Shown here piece after piece: positions 7,239-13,720 of a stretch of 16,882 nt of DNA (the stretch's first letter is position 1; each line of letters starts with the position of its first letter). A program made the position numbers and the translations under genes. Under the pieces are notes generated by a model that did not search any database, was not told where the DNA came from, and saw only the letters and a program-made list of their open reading frames with translations. The DNA comes from Bifidobacterium breve (GTDB lineage Bacteria > Actinomycetota > Acidimicrobiia > IMCC26256), in assembly GCA_945907055.1 (NCBI GenBank), contig CAMDSG010000020.1, forward strand, positions 1 to 16,882. The letters run 5' to 3'.

Positions 7239-7765
7239 TGGAGCAGCATCATCACATTCTGAGTGTCCTCGTTGAGAACAAGGCCGGCGTCTTATCGCGA
7301 GTCGCCGGTTTGTTTACTCGTCGTGGTTACAACATCTTCTCGCTAGCGGTTAGCCCGACCGAGGATAATCGATACTCACGTATGACTGTTGTGGTTGATG
7401 GTGACTCCTCTCCAATTGAGCAGGTCACTAAGCAGCTCAACAAACTCATTCCAGTCATTGAGATTCGCGAGTTGGCGGCCTCGGATGCGGTTGAGCGCGA
7501 ACTGCTTCTCGCTACGGTCAAGGCCGGCCCAGAGGAACGCTCACACCTCATCGATCTCGTCTCAATCTTCGATGGGCAGGTCATAGACGTAGGGGTTGCC
7601 TCGGTCACCGTGATGGTCGCTGGTACCCCTGATGGCCTCGATGCTGTCTCAGATCTCCTTGCTCCATACGGGATTTCGGAGCTACAACGTACAGGCCGAG
7701 TGGCGCTGCCTCGCTTGATTAGAGGCTCTCGCCCGCTCAAGGCTGTTAAATCAAGCGAGCAATAA
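7238..7765 (+). CDS. ilvN: Acetolactate synthase small (regulatory) subunit
   Basis: This is the 175-residue regulatory subunit that activates IlvB and confers feedback control by branched-chain amino acids. An ACT domain covers roughly residues 4-77 (ILSVLVENKAGVLSRVAGLF, TRRGYNIFSLAVSPTED), followed by the C-terminal ACT-like domain (LLATVKAGPEERSHLIDLVS, then IDVGVASVTVMVAGTPDGLDA). The ATG at 7238 shares one base with the ilvB TGA (7236-7238), with GGAG at about 7227-7230 upstream. A GTG at 7235 is a less likely start. The TAA stop lies inside the first unit of a 10-base tandem repeat. A 136-base gap separates it from ilvC. Confidence 0.97.
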   Translation: MEQHHHILSVLVENKAGVLSRVAGLFTRRGYNIFSLAVSPTEDNRYSRMTVVVDGDSSPIEQVTKQLNKLIPVIEIRELAASDAVERELLLATVKAGPEERSHLIDLVSIFDGQVIDVGVASVTVMVAGTPDGLDAVSDLLAPYGISELQRTGRVALPRLIRGSRPLKAVKSSEQ

Positions 7766-7796
7766 AGAGCAATAAAGACGAATAAACAGGAGTAAA
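7757..7796 (+). repeat. 10-base tandem repeat spanning the ilvN stop codon
   Basis: Four 10-base units each end in TAAA: gagcaataaa (7757-7766), gagcaataaa (7767-7776), gacgaataaa (7777-7786) and caggagtaaa (7787-7796). The first contains the ilvN TAA. The last is followed by a second CAGGAG at 7799-7804. Confidence 0.7.
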
Positions 7797-7803
7797 TACA
7801 GGA

Positions 7804-7843
7804 GGCCGAGGGCTTGGAGGGGCGCATACCCCCACCGCTCGCC
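7804..7843 (+). promoter_or_regulatory. Hairpin in the ilvN-ilvC gap
   Basis: CGAG (7807-7810) pairs with CTCG (7838-7841), and inside it GGAGGGG (7816-7822) pairs with CCCCACC with one A-A mismatch. GG at 7804-7805 and CC at 7842-7843 extend it past a bulge. No T-run follows. It could stabilise or process the transcript or act as a partial terminator between ilvN and ilvC. Function is not shown by the sequence. Confidence 0.4.
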
Positions 7844-7901
7844 TAACGTCTGAATCGCTTAGTTGGCTTACTAGCTGACACTAATGAGGAGAGAAAGTTT
7901 A

Positions 7902-8930
7902 ATGCCCGCAATTATTTATTACGACGCAGATGTAGATGCAAACCTTCTCGATAATCGCAAGATTGCGATTCTTGGTTACGGATCACAAGGCCACGCTCAC
8001 GCGCTGAACCTCCGTGACTCTGGGGCCGATGTTCGCATCGGACTGCGCGAGGGGTCATCGAGCCGCGCTAAGGCAGAGGCCGCCGGACTTCGTGTCCTCT
8101 CCATCGCAGAGGCTGTAAAAGAGGCCGACATCATCATGGTGCTGCTTCCGGATACGGAGCAGGCACGAGTATTCCAAGAGGACATTCTCCCCAACCTAAG
8201 CGAGCGCGACTCTCTTGCTTTTGCACACGGGTTCAACATCCACTTCGACTGCATTAAGCCGCCGAAGGGTGTCGATGTATGGATGATCGCTCCGAAGGGC
8301 CCAGGCCACCTTGTACGCCGTACCTATGAAGAGGGCGGCGGCGTCCCTGGGCTTGTAGCCGTGCATGCTGACGAGACCGGTAAGGCGAAGCAGACTGCGC
8401 TCGCATATGCACGCGCAATCGGCGCGACCCGCGCTGGCGTGCTCGACACAACCTTCCAAGAGGAGACGGAGACTGACCTCTTCGGCGAGCAGGTTGTGCT
8501 CTGCGGTGGTCTTACCGAGCTAATCATGGCTGGTTTCGAGACACTTGTTGAGGCTGGATACCAGCCTGAGAGTGCCTACTTCGAGACTCTCCACGAAGTG
8601 AAACTCATCGTAGACCTCATCTACGAAGGGGGAATCGCGAACATGCGTTACTCGATCTCAGATACTGCTGAGTACGGAGACCTAACACGCGGACCTCGCA
8701 TCGTTACAGAGGAGACTCGTGCAGAGATGCGCCGCGTGCTCGGAGAGATCCAGAGCGGTGCGTTTGCACGCGAGTGGATCCTTGAGAACCAGGCTGGTCG
8801 CCCGCACTTCAACGCGCTTGCGCGTCGCGGAGCTCAGCACCCGATTGAGGTAGTCGGTGCAGAACTGCGATCGATGATGCCCTGGATCGGTGCAGGCAAA
8901 GTGCGCCCTCAGGACATCTCCGGCGGTTAA
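7902..8930 (+). CDS. ilvC: Ketol-acid reductoisomerase (class I)
   Basis: IlvC isomerises and reduces acetolactate or acetohydroxybutyrate to the dihydroxy acids that IlvD uses. The product has 342 residues, the size of class I (short) enzymes. The Rossmann motif GYGSQGHAHALN (residues 25-36), catalytic His109 in FAHGFNIHF, the metal ligands Asp192 and Glu196 in TDLFGEQ, and Glu228 and Glu232 in the YFETLHEVK block are intact. The residues after the second Rossmann strand (RIGLREGSSSRAKAE) resemble those of typical NADPH-using actinobacterial enzymes. I chose ATG 7902 because AGGAGAG at 7887-7893 is well placed. The ATG at 7884 would put that sequence inside the gene. It sits 136 bases after ilvN behind a repeat and a hairpin, so it may also have its own promoter. 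Confidence 0.98.
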   Translation: MPAIIYYDADVDANLLDNRKIAILGYGSQGHAHALNLRDSGADVRIGLREGSSSRAKAEAAGLRVLSIAEAVKEADIIMVLLPDTEQARVFQEDILPNLSERDSLAFAHGFNIHFDCIKPPKGVDVWMIAPKGPGHLVRRTYEEGGGVPGLVAVHADETGKAKQTALAYARAIGATRAGVLDTTFQEETETDLFGEQVVLCGGLTELIMAGFETLVEAGYQPESAYFETLHEVKLIVDLIYEGGIANMRYSISDTAEYGDLTRGPRIVTEETRAEMRRVLGEIQSGAFAREWILENQAGRPHFNALARRGAQHPIEVVGAELRSMMPWIGAGKVRPQDISGG

Positions 8931-8970
8931 GAAGTACTCCCGATTTTTCTCGGGCAGTTAAAGGGTATGA

Positions 8971-9024
8971 GATGAGTCTCCCTGCCGAAGCGCTTGTTGT
9001 TTAGCGCCGGGCAGGGAGATCATC
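8971..9024. terminator. Large hairpin between convergent ilvC and ABM-domain gene
   Basis: GATGA (8971-8975) with TCATC (9020-9024) and TCTCCCTGCC (8977-8986) with GGCAGGGAGA (9010-9019) make a 15-bp stem with one bulged G. The loop contains a further 5-bp stem (GCGCT 8990-8994 with AGCGC 9003-9007). A smaller CCCGA/TCGGG hairpin lies at 8939-8954, just after ilvC. Neither has a clear T-run. Their place between converging genes suggests a bidirectional transcription end or 3' stabiliser. Confidence 0.5.
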
Positions 9025-9033
9025 GCGTCTTGA

Positions 9034-9066
9034 GTTGTTAATACTGCAGTGGTTGTTAATACTGCA
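9034..9066. repeat. 18-base-spaced direct repeat
   Basis: The 15-base sequence gttgttaatactgca occurs at 9034-9048 and again at 9052-9066, separated by gtg, so the period is 18 bases. It lies just beyond the stop of the minus-strand ABM-domain gene. Confidence 0.8.
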
Positions 9067-9077
9067 TTGCTCTATAA

Positions 9078-9383
9078 CTAGTTAACGACGCCTTCCCAGA
9101 ACATCGTGTCGCCGACTGAGTTGGAGGTGCGGTGTAGGCGCTCCTGGAGGTGGGTTGAGACCCATACTGCTGCCGCGTTGACTGCATCCTCGGCCTCTTG
9201 ATGTGTCTCCCAAGAGGAGATTGAGATGACCGTAACTGCATCGACCTCGAGGAGCGAGTAGGCCTGGAAGCCGGGTTGAGACTTGAAGATGTCACGCATC
9301 CCGCCAGGGATTAATACAGCCTCAGCGATCTCCTTAGAGGTTCCTTTGGTGACGTCGTATGTAGCGATTCGTAAGTGGTTCAA
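9078..9383 (-). CDS. ABM-type (antibiotic biosynthesis monooxygenase-like) small protein
   Basis: About 101 residues with the pattern of a single dimeric alpha-beta barrel (ABM) domain. An N-terminal strand LRIATYDV is followed by IFKSQPGFQAYSLLEVDAVTVISISSWETHQEAEDAV in pieces, and a C-terminal VGDTMFWEG. ABM-fold proteins include small monooxygenases and haem- or quinone-binding proteins. Many, like this one, have no known substrate. I chose the TTG at 9383 because AAGGAGA lies just upstream of it on the minus strand (about 9393-9387). The ATG at 9398 has no Shine-Dalgarno sequence and would place AAGGAGA inside the gene. It diverges from the TetR-type gene with about 200 bases between, so the regulator may control it. 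Confidence 0.7.
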   Translation of the reverse strand: MNHLRIATYDVTKGTSKEIAEAVLIPGGMRDIFKSQPGFQAYSLLEVDAVTVISISSWETHQEAEDAVNAAAVWVSTHLQERLHRTSNSVGDTMFWEGVVN

Positions 9384-9580
9384 GATTCTCCTTGGCATTG
9401 ATAAGCAGTCTCGGGCGAGTCTGCCGAGTAGAGAGGGTAGCGCAGGGTGTGGTCAAGACTCTAAGGAGGCCACGCACAACTATGGCATGATTCCGGGGAG
9501 GCTCGGCTTGATCTTTAGCGCTGAATCAAGCGGCACTATCAAGCGGCACTATCAAGCTGGGACTCGGGAGGGGGAGGCTA
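9384..9580. promoter_or_regulatory. Divergent control region between ABM-domain and TetR genes, with candidate operator
   Basis: This 197-base region must hold the promoters of both genes. It contains an inverted repeat GCTTGAT (9506-9512) / ATCAAGC (9525-9531) with a 12-base spacer that itself contains the palindrome AGCGCT (9517-9522). The right arm merges into a 13-base tandem repeat. A second, shorter inverted repeat CTCGG (9410-9414) / CCGAG (9424-9428) lies nearer the ABM gene. The first is a plausible TetR-family operator by position and symmetry, but binding is inferred. Confidence 0.4.
9525..9556 (+). repeat. 13-base tandem repeat upstream of the TetR gene
   Basis: atcaagcggcact occurs exactly at 9525-9537 and 9538-9550, followed by a partial third copy (atcaag) at 9551-9556. 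It triplicates the ATCAAGC half-site of the neighbouring inverted repeat. Confidence 0.85.
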
Positions 9581-10219
9581 GTGGCGAAGGCAAATGTAGA
9601 TTTGAGCGCCTCTACACGCGACCGACTACTTGCGGCTGCAGTCTCGCAGCTCGCTCAGGGCGGAGCAGATTCTTTTAACGTTGAGGATATTCTCGCAGAG
9701 TCGATGACATCGAGGAGTTCGCTCTATCACTTCTTTGGGGGCAGAGATGAGTTGCTTCGTGCAGCCGAGGGGCGCCTATATCTCAATCTCTTAATTGGCG
9801 AGGGGCGCGAGCCATTGAGAGATGCTGCCGCTTGTAAAACGCGGGAAGAGTCCCGTGAGTTCTTGATCGCCAATGTTGTCCGCTCGGCGACCGACCCTGA
9901 GACCGTAAGAGCGCGCCGTTCTCGCTTCGCAATACTTGCACGGAGCATCTCGAGAGGTCGGCCAAACGCAGGGGTCATCGAATCGCAGCGCCTGTTCCTT
10001 GATGCAATGACAAAAATTGTCTCGGATGCCAGAGATCGCGAACTAGTTCGTGAGGACCTCGACTGCGAGGCATATGCATGTTTCTTCTATGGGTTAACTA
10101 TTGGGCGCACTGCTACTGAAGAGGTATTTCTCGATACCTTTCGGTGGCTCGACATGGCAGTAGCGGCGGTGTTAGCCCCTATAGAGATAGATCCAAACGC
10201 TCCTACTGTGGGTGCCTGA
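9581..10219 (+). CDS. TetR family transcriptional regulator
   Basis: 212 residues, normal for the family. The N-terminal DNA-binding domain spans about residues 12-58: STRDRLLAAAVSQLAQGGADSF, then a helix-turn-helix VEDILAESMTSRSSLYHFFG with the typical S-LYHFF-GG-RDELL ending. The rest is an alpha-helical ligand-binding domain that I cannot assign to an effector. The GTG start at 9581 is preceded by a strong purine-rich GGGAGGGGGAGG at 9566-9577. The gene diverges from the ABM-domain gene and converges with the AtuA cluster (47 bases between stops). Likely targets are its own promoter, the ABM gene, or the nearby catabolic genes. This is inference from position. Confidence 0.9.
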   Translation: MAKANVDLSASTRDRLLAAAVSQLAQGGADSFNVEDILAESMTSRSSLYHFFGGRDELLRAAEGRLYLNLLIGEGREPLRDAAACKTREESREFLIANVVRSATDPETVRARRSRFAILARSISRGRPNAGVIESQRLFLDAMTKIVSDARDRELVREDLDCEAYACFFYGLTIGRTATEEVFLDTFRWLDMAVAAVLAPIEIDPNAPTVGA

Positions 10220-10265
10220 AGCCTTACAAAGAGGCGAACGCAGCCAACGCGGCTAAGGGAACGAT

Positions 10266-10661
10266 CTAAGACTGAGGAAGGCTCGCCAAGTACGAACGCG
10301 CCCAACCAGTATCAGGTCGGGATCTACGAGAGGCTGCAACTAAATCGTCGGGGGCCTCAATCTCTAGGCGAACAAGGGTGCCCCCGAATGTTTTTCCTAG
10401 GTTGTCGGCGCGAAGCGTGCTCGGCCCGCCACCGCCGAGAGCATCGCGCAGCACGAAGTTGAGTGCGAGGAGATTCCTAGCCTCATAACGCGTCACCTCT
10501 CCGCGTACAAGCGGTGCAAAGTGATCGGCGACACGCTCCGCGGTAACAACCGTTTTAATAAGTTCATAGACGTCTTCGCTATATGCGAAGAGTGCAATGT
10601 TGACAAGATTTCCTTTGTCTCCCGACCGATACCCGCATAGTTCACTAAGGGAAATGCGCAT
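10266..10661 (-). CDS. AtuA C-terminal-like protein (split from AtuA)
   Basis: 131 residues. It begins with SLSELCGYRSGDKGNLVNIALFA, which matches the C-terminal domain that is fused to longer AtuA proteins in pseudomonads. The middle has TRYEARNLLALNFVLRDALGGGG, where family members have a similar Leu/Asn-rich segment ending in a glycine run. The ATG at 10661 lies one base after the TGA of the upstream AtuA gene, with AGGAGG at 10673-10668 on the minus strand, so the two are translationally coupled and their products probably form one complex. AtuA is named from acyclic terpene utilisation. The biochemical role of either part is not established. Confidence is high for the family and low for function. 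Confidence 0.75.
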   Translation of the reverse strand: MRISLSELCGYRSGDKGNLVNIALFAYSEDVYELIKTVVTAERVADHFAPLVRGEVTRYEARNLLALNFVLRDALGGGGPSTLRADNLGKTFGGTLVRLEIEAPDDLVAASRRSRPDTGWARSYLASLPQS

Positions 10662-10662
10662 C

Positions 10663-12048
10663 TCAGACCTCCTGGATGGTCACGGTGACTCCGGGATCAA
10701 CGAATGACTTCTCCACCAACGTGGGCCATATTTCAAGCAGTTCAGTTGAGCCTCCCGCCGACCTCCCCATTGTTGTGTGCCCTGCTGGCGGAGCAGAGAG
10801 CATGAGAGGAACCATCTCGCGCGATATTGATGCAGCTGTTTTCTCGTCATCGCAGCGCCAAGCTACGCGAAGCCCAACCTCTCTAGGCTCTGCTGCTCCG
10901 GCGGACTCCGGCATGGGTACGGCTCCACCTAATGCGTCGACACCCCAGTATTCAAAGCGCCACTCCGCTACTTCGTAGCCAGCCTCAGCGACTCGTCGCG
11001 CAAATATGGCGGCGGTTGTCTCTGCCTTCTCGAGCGCGTATGGCCAAGCGAACCCTGCGCGTGCTTCCCCAGACCAACCCGAGTGATGCGCTAGAACCGC
11101 TTTATATGTAGGGGTTGCTGGCTTTCCCCGCACTCCGGTTATGCGAACGCGATCCTCACCGAGGTCTTCAAATTGAGCGGTTGTAAAGTCTGCGAGTACA
11201 TCGGGGTGCATGTAACTACTCGGGTCTGAGACTTCATATAGGAGTTGATGTCTCACGGTGTCGAAGTCGACGCGCCCACCAGATTTAACAGGCTTGGTGA
11301 TTATTGCTGTGCCGTCTGCGTAGACCTCAGCGATCGGATAGGGGAGGTTCCACGGCTCTGGGATACTTGACCAGTCGCCACTGAAGTTGCCACCTGCGGT
11401 CTGCCCCGAGCACTCGAGTAGGTGCCCGACCAGCGCGCCTGCAGCGAGTCGATCCCAGTCGTCCCAAGCCCACCCAAACTCATGAATGAGCGGGGCGAGG
11501 AAGAGCGCTGCATCTGCAACTCGTCCAGTGATGACGATGTCCGCCCCTGCATCTAGTGCCTCAACGATTGGGCGAGCACCTAGGTAGGCAGCAAAGAATC
11601 TTGGATCACCCTGCGCGCTATGAAACTCCGCTCCTGTATCTAAATGCTTTAGTTGCGAAGCAGTAGCGGCATGGAGTTCGTCGAGTCGACCAAATAAGTC
11701 ATCCCCAAGCACAGTTGCAATTCTTAGGCCGGTAATACCAAGATCGCGCGCAGTCTCAGTTGCTACGCGCGCTGCCGCTGCTGGGTTCATCCCACCCGCA
11801 TTGGTAATTACTTTCACGCGGCCTGCAGCAACCGCGGGCATTGCTGTCTTTAAGTAGACCGGGAGGTCTCTCGTATATCCGCGCGACTCATCGCGTGCTC
11901 GGTCCTTCTGGAGTATCGCGAGCGTTAGTTCGGCGAGTGCCTCAAGGCAGAGGTAGTCAATACCGTCCTCTAGGAGGCCAGCGATCGAACTCGGCGTGTC
12001 TCCATAGAAGCCTTGGCCTCCAGCGATGCGAAGAACTTTACTGCTCAC
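10663..12048 (-). CDS. AtuA/DUF1446 family protein
   Basis: 461 residues of the acyclic terpene utilisation AtuA family. Characteristic blocks are RIAGGQGFYGDTPSSIAGLL, YLCLEALAELTLAIL, VITNAGGMNPAAAARV, ADIVITGRVADAALFLAPLIHEFGW and GHLLECSGQTAGGNFSGDW. In Pseudomonas, AtuA is encoded with enzymes degrading citronellol/geraniol, but relatives occur widely without terpene genes. No other atu genes (such as the geranyl-CoA carboxylase subunits) are in this window, so a terpene role here is not supported by context. The start is a GTG at 12048 with no Shine-Dalgarno sequence. The gene lies 98 bases after the amidase and directly before the small AtuA C-terminal-like gene. The two together equal one full-length fused AtuA. 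Confidence 0.85.
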   Translation of the reverse strand: MSSKVLRIAGGQGFYGDTPSSIAGLLEDGIDYLCLEALAELTLAILQKDRARDESRGYTRDLPVYLKTAMPAVAAGRVKVITNAGGMNPAAAARVATETARDLGITGLRIATVLGDDLFGRLDELHAATASQLKHLDTGAEFHSAQGDPRFFAAYLGARPIVEALDAGADIVITGRVADAALFLAPLIHEFGWAWDDWDRLAAGALVGHLLECSGQTAGGNFSGDWSSIPEPWNLPYPIAEVYADGTAIITKPVKSGGRVDFDTVRHQLLYEVSDPSSYMHPDVLADFTTAQFEDLGEDRVRITGVRGKPATPTYKAVLAHHSGWSGEARAGFAWPYALEKAETTAAIFARRVAEAGYEVAEWRFEYWGVDALGGAVPMPESAGAAEPREVGLRVAWRCDDEKTAASISREMVPLMLSAPPAGHTTMGRSAGGSTELLEIWPTLVEKSFVDPGVTVTIQEV

Positions 12049-12146
12049 TTTGAATGTTCACGTTTATTAGTCACGTTTTACGCACCCGTCACGAGTTGAT
12101 TTGTCCGCATCAGAGGGTAGTTCAGAGTTAAGTATTTAAGACTTAG

Positions 12147-13631
12147 TTAGAGAGAGGGGCGACGCTGCGCCCACGGCATTGCCTGCTCGAGTTGCCCGGC
12201 AACAGAGAGGAGTAGATCCTCGCGCCAAGCGCCACTCACAAGTTGAATCCCGATGGGCAGGCCGGAGGGAGAGATATTCGTAGGGACTGAAATTGCAGGC
12301 TGCCCTGTGACGTTGAATGGCGCACAGTAGGCAACGAATGGAGTCGCTCGGGCCGCTGCTGTTCCAGGGTCATCTGGTCGAGCAAGGTCCCCGAGTAGTG
12401 GTGGTGGCTCCGCGAGCGTCGGGGTTAGGAGCAGATCAAACTCATCCCACCATGAGAGCATTCGGCGAGTCCATGCATGTATTGATCGAAGCGATGCCTG
12501 TACCTGTACGCCGGTAATTGCCCGACCCATCTCCGCGTAACTCCAAGTAATTGCCTCGACATCATCCGCTGTAACCGCGCGCCCTGCAATATCGGCAATT
12601 TCATCTAGGTCTGCAGCAACATTGGTCGAGAGAATTGTAAGGAAGTTTGTGAGCAGATCCTCAGCTAACGCATCCGGGGATGACACCTCTACACGATGAC
12701 CAAGTGACTCAAGCATGCGCCCAGCCTCCTCGGTAGCCGCAACGCAGTCTGGGTGTGTCTCGCACATGGCGCTTGGAGCGCTAGTCAAGATGCCGATGCG
12801 AAGACTCCCTGGATCGGTAGTAACTGCATTGGCGTATGAACCATGTCGACTAGGCGCAGCGTATGGATCGCCGGGCACTGCTCCTGCGATCACATCAAGG
12901 AGCGCACCCGAGTCGCGCACACTGCGAGTGAGCACGCCACGCATAACAAAACCGTTCCAAGGCTCGCCCTCGTCTGGCCCAAGCGAGATACGACCTCGGC
13001 TCGCCTTAAGCCCAATTAACCCATTAGCGCTTGCCGGGATCCGAATAGATCCACCACCATCGCCGGCGTGACCAACCGCGACCATCCCTGCAGCGACCGC
13101 TGCACCGGATCCACCCGATGATCCGCCCGGGCCATGCGCAAGACTCCACGGGTTGTGGGTTGGGCCGTATGCCTCGGGCTCAGTAGTGGGCTGCAGACCA
13201 AACTCAGGTGTATTCGTCTTACCGATTGCGATCATGCCCGCAGCGCGCATCTTCGCTACGAGTGTGCTGTCAGTCGGGGCGATGTAGCCGAGTTCTTTTA
13301 GCAATTTATTTCCGTTGTGATACGGAGCCCCACCGAGGGGACCATCTAGGTCCTTGACTACAAACGGCACTCCTCTAAATGCTCCATCTGGGAGTGCCGG
13401 ATCCGCGGCCTCCGCGCGTGCACGCTCGCGCAGGTCGTGGATAACAGCATTGAGAACTGGGTTCACCTCATCAATGCGGGCGATTGCTGCCTCGACTAAC
13501 TCGGATGGGCTTGCGTCTCCGGAGCGCACAAGCTCAGCCTGAGCCGTGGCATCTAATTCGTTGATTGCGCGGTTGTTTAAGGCCGGATTATTTGAAGACG
13601 AGTTATTTGAAGACGAGTTATTTGAAGACAT
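12147..13631 (-). CDS. Amidase signature (AS) family hydrolase
   Basis: 494 residues. AS enzymes hydrolyse amides through a Ser-cisSer-Lys triad. All three are visible: Lys93 in VPFVVKDL, Ser171 in PGGSSGGSGAAVAAGM and nucleophile Ser195 in GDGGGSIRIPASANGLIGLK. The rest follows the family, with an AYCAPFNVTGQPAISVPTN block near the C-terminus. Substrate cannot be read from the sequence. The first 15 residues are a repetitive Ser/Asn tract (MSSNN SSSNN SSSNN) encoded by three 15-base repeats, and the conserved protein begins near AINELDATAQAELV. No Shine-Dalgarno sequence precedes the ATG at 13631 and no other good start is available downstream. It is flanked on the same strand by the PLP enzyme (upstream) and AtuA (downstream). 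Confidence 0.92.
   Translation of the reverse strand: MSSNNSSSNNSSSNNPALNNRAINELDATAQAELVRSGDASPSELVEAAIARIDEVNPVLNAVIHDLRERARAEAADPALPDGAFRGVPFVVKDLDGPLGGAPYHNGNKLLKELGYIAPTDSTLVAKMRAAGMIAIGKTNTPEFGLQPTTEPEAYGPTHNPWSLAHGPGGSSGGSGAAVAAGMVAVGHAGDGGGSIRIPASANGLIGLKASRGRISLGPDEGEPWNGFVMRGVLTRSVRDSGALLDVIAGAVPGDPYAAPSRHGSYANAVTTDPGSLRIGILTSAPSAMCETHPDCVAATEEAGRMLESLGHRVEVSSPDALAEDLLTNFLTILSTNVAADLDEIADIAGRAVTADDVEAITWSYAEMGRAITGVQVQASLRSIHAWTRRMLSWWDEFDLLLTPTLAEPPPLLGDLARPDDPGTAAARATPFVAYCAPFNVTGQPAISVPTNISPSGLPIGIQLVSGAWREDLLLSVAGQLEQAMPWAQRRPSL
13588..13629 (-). repeat. 15-base tandem repeat at the amidase 5' end
   Basis: On the plus strand ttatttgaagacgag occurs at 13588-13602 and 13603-13617, and its first 12 bases again at 13618-13629. 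On the coding strand the units are in frame and encode the SSSNN repeats immediately after the amidase start codon. Confidence 0.85.
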
Positions 13632-13720
13632 GACTAAAGACCGTAGCCCGATGCAGACTCAAAGGCACGCTAAGCAACGCCTTGATTCCGGGGCTCTGAG
13701 AGGCCAGAGTGCGATTGGCG

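Noticed and set aside
7389..7827. Alternative frames inside and opposite ilvN
   Set aside because: ilvN has intact ACT-domain motifs and normal length. The alternatives are Ser/Arg-rich and have no domain.
9283..9678. Plus-strand frame across the ABM-TetR gap, including a possible start at 9486 after AAGGAGG (9463-9469)
   Set aside because: It overlaps the TetR coding region in another frame and the ABM gene antisense, its protein has no domain-like pattern, and the TetR frame is convincing.
13588..13629. Possible CRISPR-like array
   Set aside because: Units are 15 bases, directly adjacent, without spacers, and in frame with a coding sequence. None of the other tandem repeats in the window has spacers either.
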